A stretch of DNA of 7,410 nucleotides from an uncultured Ignavibacteriota bacterium (GTDB lineage: Bacteria; Bacteroidota; Ignavibacteria; Tepidaquicellales; Tepidaquicellaceae), in contig CAIUQV010000629.1 in NCBI GenBank assembly GCA_903901375.1, forward strand, positions 1-7,410. The letters are read 5' to 3'. The translations under genes were made by a program, and so were the position numbers. Positions 4,607 through 7,410 of this stretch are shown one piece after another. Position 1 is the first letter of the stretch; every line of letters starts with the position of its first letter. The notes under the pieces were generated by a model. The model was given only the letters and a program-made list of their open reading frames with translations. It was not told where the DNA came from and did not search any database.

Positions 4607-6265
4607 ATGCCGGAAATGGAATTATACATATTGCTTCCAGTTCTTGTTGTTTTATGTCTTGTTACATTTTTTCTTGGATGGTTTATCCAGGTTAAGATTA
4701 ATAAGGGGAAGGTTGACGGTGCTGAAAACGTTGCAAAGAAAATCGTTAAAGATGCTGAAAACAAAGCAATAGAAATAACAACTGAAGCAGAAAAAAGAGC
4801 AAAAAACTTTAAGATTGAAGCTGAGAAATCAGCACAGAATTTAAAGAAGGAAAAACTATTAGAAGTTAAGGACGAATTCTACAAGCGTAAACAGAAATAT
4901 GATGAGGAAGTAAGAGCGCGTGAAAAAGAAGTCGGAGAAATCGAAAAAAGAATCAGGAATGAAAAAGAATCTGTAGAGAAGATTAAGAATGATCTGTTGC
5001 AGAAAGAAAAGAATGCACAACAAGTTCATAGCGAATATACTGCAAAATTAAAAGAATTTACTGAAAAGAAGGAAGAAGTAGATAAACTTGAGCAGGAAGT
5101 AAATAACCTGATAAAAGACCAGAAAGAAAAGTTACAAAGAATATCAGGTTTAAGCGAAGAAGAAGCAAAGAATCTTCTATTTGAGAGTTTGCTGAATCAG
5201 GTTAAGCTTGAATCAGCACAGAAGTTACAGGAAGTCAGAGAACAAACCAAGATTGAAGCGAATAAGATTTCAAAGAATATTGTCATACAGGCAATACAGA
5301 GGTCTGCAGTCGACCATTCCGTAGAAACAACAGTAAGTGTTCTTCAGATTCAGTCAGATGAATTAAAGGGCAGAATAATCGGAAAAGAAGGTAGAAATAT
5401 TAGAGCTTTTGAAGCAGCAACAGGGGTAGACATAATTGTTGATGATACTCCTGAAGCAATTATTATTTCTGGATTTGATCCTTTCAGAAGAGAGATTGCA
5501 AGGATAGCGATGGAGAGGTTAATAGCTGATGGCAGAATCCACCCTGCAAGGATTGAAGAAGTAGTAATGAAAGTTGAGAAAGAGCTGAATGAAGAAATAA
5601 TGAGGGTAGGTGAGCAGACTATTCTTGATATTGGTATACAAGGTGTAAACCGTGATATAATTACTCTGATTGGAAGAATGAAATATCGTTCGAGTTATGG
5701 TCAGAATGTTTTAAATCACTCAGTGGAAGTAGCTCATATTGCAGGAATTATGGCGGCTGAGTTAGGGCTAGATGCTCAAATGGCAAGAAGAGCGGGCTTG
5801 CTGCATGATATTGGCAAGACTATAGACAGAAGCATTGAAGGGCCTCATTCATTATTAGGATATGAAATTGCGAAAAGATGTAAAGAACATCCTATAGTAT
5901 GTAATGCGATAGGTTCACATCATGATGAAATTCCGATGGAACATCCGATAGCGGTGCTTGTTCAGGCGGCAGACGCAATAAGCGGAGCCAGACCCGGTGC
6001 AAGAAGAGAATCTGTAGAGGCGTATTCAAAGCGTCTTGAAAAGCTGGAAGCAATTGCAACTTCTTTTGAAGGTGTAACAAAAACATATGCAATCCAGGCA
6101 GGGAGGGAAGTCAGGGTAATCGTAGAGCAGGAAAAAATAAGCGATATATTACAGGATCAGCTTGCTGAAGACATAGCTTTGAAAATACAGGAAGAGATGG
6201 AATATCCGGGGCAGATAAAAATAAATGTAATTAGGGAGCGTAGAAGTATTGCTTATGCGAAATAA
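4607..6265 (+). CDS. rny: Ribonuclease Y
   Basis: RNase Y is a membrane-anchored endoribonuclease that starts mRNA decay. The 552-residue protein has the standard order: an N-terminal membrane helix (about 4-26), a long charged coiled coil (about 35-200), a KH RNA-binding domain with GRIIGKEG at 255-262, and an HD phosphohydrolase domain with NHSVEV (H371), LLHDIGK (H400, D401), SHHDE (H438, H439) and a later Asp in QAADAISGARPG (D456), the expected metal ligands. All key residues are present. The frame continues upstream to TTG 4556, but that lies inside the terminal stem of the 6S-like RNA; ATG 4607 just before the membrane helix is preferred, and ATG 4616 is a near alternative. No Shine-Dalgarno is seen. 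It starts 40 nt after the RNA's U-tract and may depend on read-through or on a weak promoter in that gap. Confidence 0.96.
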   Translation: MPEMELYILLPVLVVLCLVTFFLGWFIQVKINKGKVDGAENVAKKIVKDAENKAIEITTEAEKRAKNFKIEAEKSAQNLKKEKLLEVKDEFYKRKQKYDEEVRAREKEVGEIEKRIRNEKESVEKIKNDLLQKEKNAQQVHSEYTAKLKEFTEKKEEVDKLEQEVNNLIKDQKEKLQRISGLSEEEAKNLLFESLLNQVKLESAQKLQEVREQTKIEANKISKNIVIQAIQRSAVDHSVETTVSVLQIQSDELKGRIIGKEGRNIRAFEAATGVDIIVDDTPEAIIISGFDPFRREIARIAMERLIADGRIHPARIEEVVMKVEKELNEEIMRVGEQTILDIGIQGVNRDIITLIGRMKYRSSYGQNVLNHSVEVAHIAGIMAAELGLDAQMARRAGLLHDIGKTIDRSIEGPHSLLGYEIAKRCKEHPIVCNAIGSHHDEIPMEHPIAVLVQAADAISGARPGARRESVEAYSKRLEKLEAIATSFEGVTKTYAIQAGREVRVIVEQEKISDILQDQLAEDIALKIQEEMEYPGQIKINVIRERRSIAYAK

Positions 6266-6273
6266 ATTAATTA

Positions 6274-6294
6274 ATATATACGAAACGAATATAT
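6274..6294 (+). other. Small hairpin in the rny-coaE gap
   Basis: 6274-6282 (ATATATACG) pairs with 6286-6294 (CGAATATAT) around the loop AAA, with one A-A mismatch. There is no T-tract, so it is not an intrinsic terminator. It could be an RNA processing or stability element, or chance in AT-rich sequence. Confidence 0.3.
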
Positions 6295-6300
6295 AACATT

Positions 6301-6909
6301 ATGGGTAATAAATTTAAAGATAAGATATTAATTGGCATTACAGGCGGCATAGGTTCAGGTAAATCGGAAGTATGCCGGTTATTACACAAAAGAGGATACA
6401 AAGTTATCTTTGCCGACTTAATTGCAAAAGAGCTTTACAAGAAAGATAAAGTACTTTCGAAGAAAGTAGTACGAGCTTTTGGTAAAGAAATACTTAATTA
6501 TAAAGGAGTTATCAGTTTAACTAAGCTGAGGGATATCGTATTTGCGAATAAATCTAATTTCAAAAAGATTAATGATATTGTCCACCCGACGGTCATTAAG
6601 TATTTAATGAATATGATAAAGGGTGTTAAACAAAAGATTGTTATAATTGAATCTGCTCTCGTTTTTGATACAGATTTTTATAAGTATCTTGATTATGTAA
6701 TTATGGTTTATTCGAATAAAAAGAACAGATTACAGAGGATAATGATACGCGATGGTGCCAAAAAGAAAGATATTGAAAAAATAATGAGTTTTCAGCTTGA
6801 TGAGAAGGAAAAGATTGAACGTTCTGATTTTGTTGTTGTTAATAACAAACCTATTGATGATTTAGAGAAAGATATTGAGTTTCTAAGTAAAATACTTAAA
6901 TTACTTTAA
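6301..6909 (+). CDS. coaE: Dephospho-CoA kinase
   Basis: This enzyme catalyses the last step of coenzyme A synthesis, ATP-dependent 3'-phosphorylation of dephospho-CoA, in the cytoplasm. The 202-aa protein has the P-loop GGIGSGKS (15-22), the FAD motif with D39 matching the catalytic Asp of the family, IVHPTV (H95-P96), a VIIESALVFD strand in the place of the usual EIPLLFE-like motif, a lid region RIMIRDG, and FQLDEKEKIERSDFVVVNN near the C-terminus. Length is normal for CoaE. It begins 35 nt after rny on the same strand without a terminator between them, so it is probably transcribed with rny. There is no Shine-Dalgarno before the ATG; the start is fixed by the family N-terminus. Confidence 0.95.
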   Translation: MGNKFKDKILIGITGGIGSGKSEVCRLLHKRGYKVIFADLIAKELYKKDKVLSKKVVRAFGKEILNYKGVISLTKLRDIVFANKSNFKKINDIVHPTVIKYLMNMIKGVKQKIVIIESALVFDTDFYKYLDYVIMVYSNKKNRLQRIMIRDGAKKKDIEKIMSFQLDEKEKIERSDFVVVNNKPIDDLEKDIEFLSKILKLL

Positions 6910-6941
6910 TTTCATTTTTAAGTTTTATTAAATTGGGTCTT

Positions 6942-6949
6942 TATGTTTG
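6942..6949 (+). promoter_or_regulatory. -7 element before the final secreted-protein gene
   Basis: TATGTTTG is a perfect match to the Bacteroidota -7 consensus TAnnTTTG. Transcription would begin near 6955, leaving about 50 nt of leader before ATG 7004. No clear TTTG lies at the -33 position. The 94-nt gap after coaE shows no terminator. Confidence 0.4.
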
Positions 6950-6990
6950 TAAGATAATATTTTAATTATTTTATAAACTTTAATAATATA

Positions 6991-6997
6991 AAAGGAG
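6991..6997 (+). promoter_or_regulatory. Ribosome binding site selecting ATG 7004
   Basis: AAAGGAG ends 6 nt before ATG 7004 and only 0 nt before the in-frame ATG at 6998, so 7004 is the start. Confidence 0.75.
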
Positions 6998-7003
6998 ATG
7001 CAA

Positions 7004-7410
7004 ATGCAATTTGCAAAAATCACTAAATTGTTAGTATTTGTTTTTCTCATAATCCCATTTGCCTTACATGCGCAAAAAGATACAAGAGAAAAACAAGCTC
7101 AGCTTTCTTATGAAATTCAGAAGGATGGACCTCAAACAGTTACATCCAAATCGACTTTTGACAGATTAAAGCTTGACCAACTCACATCGCAAATCAGAAT
7201 TGCAAAAAAGAATGGTGATCTAACTAAGATTGAACAGCTTAACCATGAGCTTGAAACAGTTCCAGGCATTATTACCTATAACACTGGAGCAAACCTGAAT
7301 GGTCCACAGATAAGTGGGGAAGTTTTAAATATACCTGTAGAGGGAAGTCTTACAGATTATAATTCTACTTTATTATCCGGTCAGGGATTTTGGGCAAATG
7401 CTACTTCGAC
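7004..7410 (+). CDS. Secreted protein, N-terminal part (runs off the window)
   Basis: The frame stays open from ATG 7004 to the right edge (135 complete codons). Residues 1-23 form a signal peptide: K5 and K8, hydrophobic core LLVFVFLIIPFAL, and likely cleavage after LHA with Gln as the first mature residue. Gln at this position is common in exported Bacteroidota proteins and is thought to allow pyroglutamate formation. Residues about 45-85 look like an amphipathic helix pair (DRLKLDQLTSQIRIAKKN, then KIEQLNHELE). From about 90 the sequence changes to Gly/Asn/Thr-rich beta-like stretches (GANLNGPQISGEVLNIPVEG, then LLSGQGFWANATST). I do not recognise a family; a large surface or secreted beta-rich protein is likely. 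It has its own ribosome binding site and probable promoter. Confidence 0.8.
   Translation, partial: MQFAKITKLLVFVFLIIPFALHAQKDTREKQAQLSYEIQKDGPQTVTSKSTFDRLKLDQLTSQIRIAKKNGDLTKIEQLNHELETVPGIITYNTGANLNGPQISGEVLNIPVEGSLTDYNSTLLSGQGFWANATS

Overview
The window is AT-rich (roughly one third GC by eye) and looks like a chromosomal housekeeping segment from the Bacteroidota/Chlorobiota (FCB) group. Four observations support this. The gene order is pheT, a small coiled-coil gene, zapA, an ncRNA, then rny (RNase Y). Most starts have no Shine-Dalgarno sequence. Several intergenic gaps carry promoter elements of the Bacteroidota type (-33 TTTG and -7 TAnnTTTG). The last exported protein has a predicted cleavage site followed by Gln, the 'Q-rule' seen in Bacteroidota secreted proteins. 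The exact lineage cannot be fixed from the sequence; an early-branching class such as Ignavibacteria is possible.

Layout. Positions 1-455 hold no convincing complete gene. They contain a 71-nt imperfect hairpin followed by a T-tract (44-122) and a phased array of five GGCYAA motifs spaced exactly 11 nt apart (266-315), bracketed by a 9-bp inverted repeat. Positions 456-1013 encode a small, extremely lysine-rich protein with a signal peptide, started at TTG behind a strong ribosome binding site and closed by a clear intrinsic terminator (1036-1061).

Positions 1153-4309 form a tight cluster: pheT (phenylalanyl-tRNA synthetase beta), a 130-aa coiled-coil protein of unknown function, and zapA (FtsZ-ring protein). 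Positions 4343-4567 hold a structured RNA that I interpret as 6S RNA (ssrS). It folds into a long rod with an A/U-rich central bubble, ends in a U-tract, and lies next to zapA as 6S RNA does in many bacteria. rny (4607-6265) and coaE (6301-6909) follow. The window ends inside a secreted protein gene (7004 onward).

How the parts relate. The central block combines translation (PheT), cell division (ZapA and probably the coiled-coil neighbour), global control of RNA polymerase (6S RNA), RNA turnover (RNase Y) and CoA synthesis (CoaE). It is flanked by two genes for exported proteins that have their own promoters and strong Shine-Dalgarno sites, which the core genes lack. The most interesting signals are the two mutually exclusive folds in the 6S-like RNA, which match the pRNA-release model; the phased repeat array upstream of the lysine-rich exported protein; and the lysine-rich protein itself.
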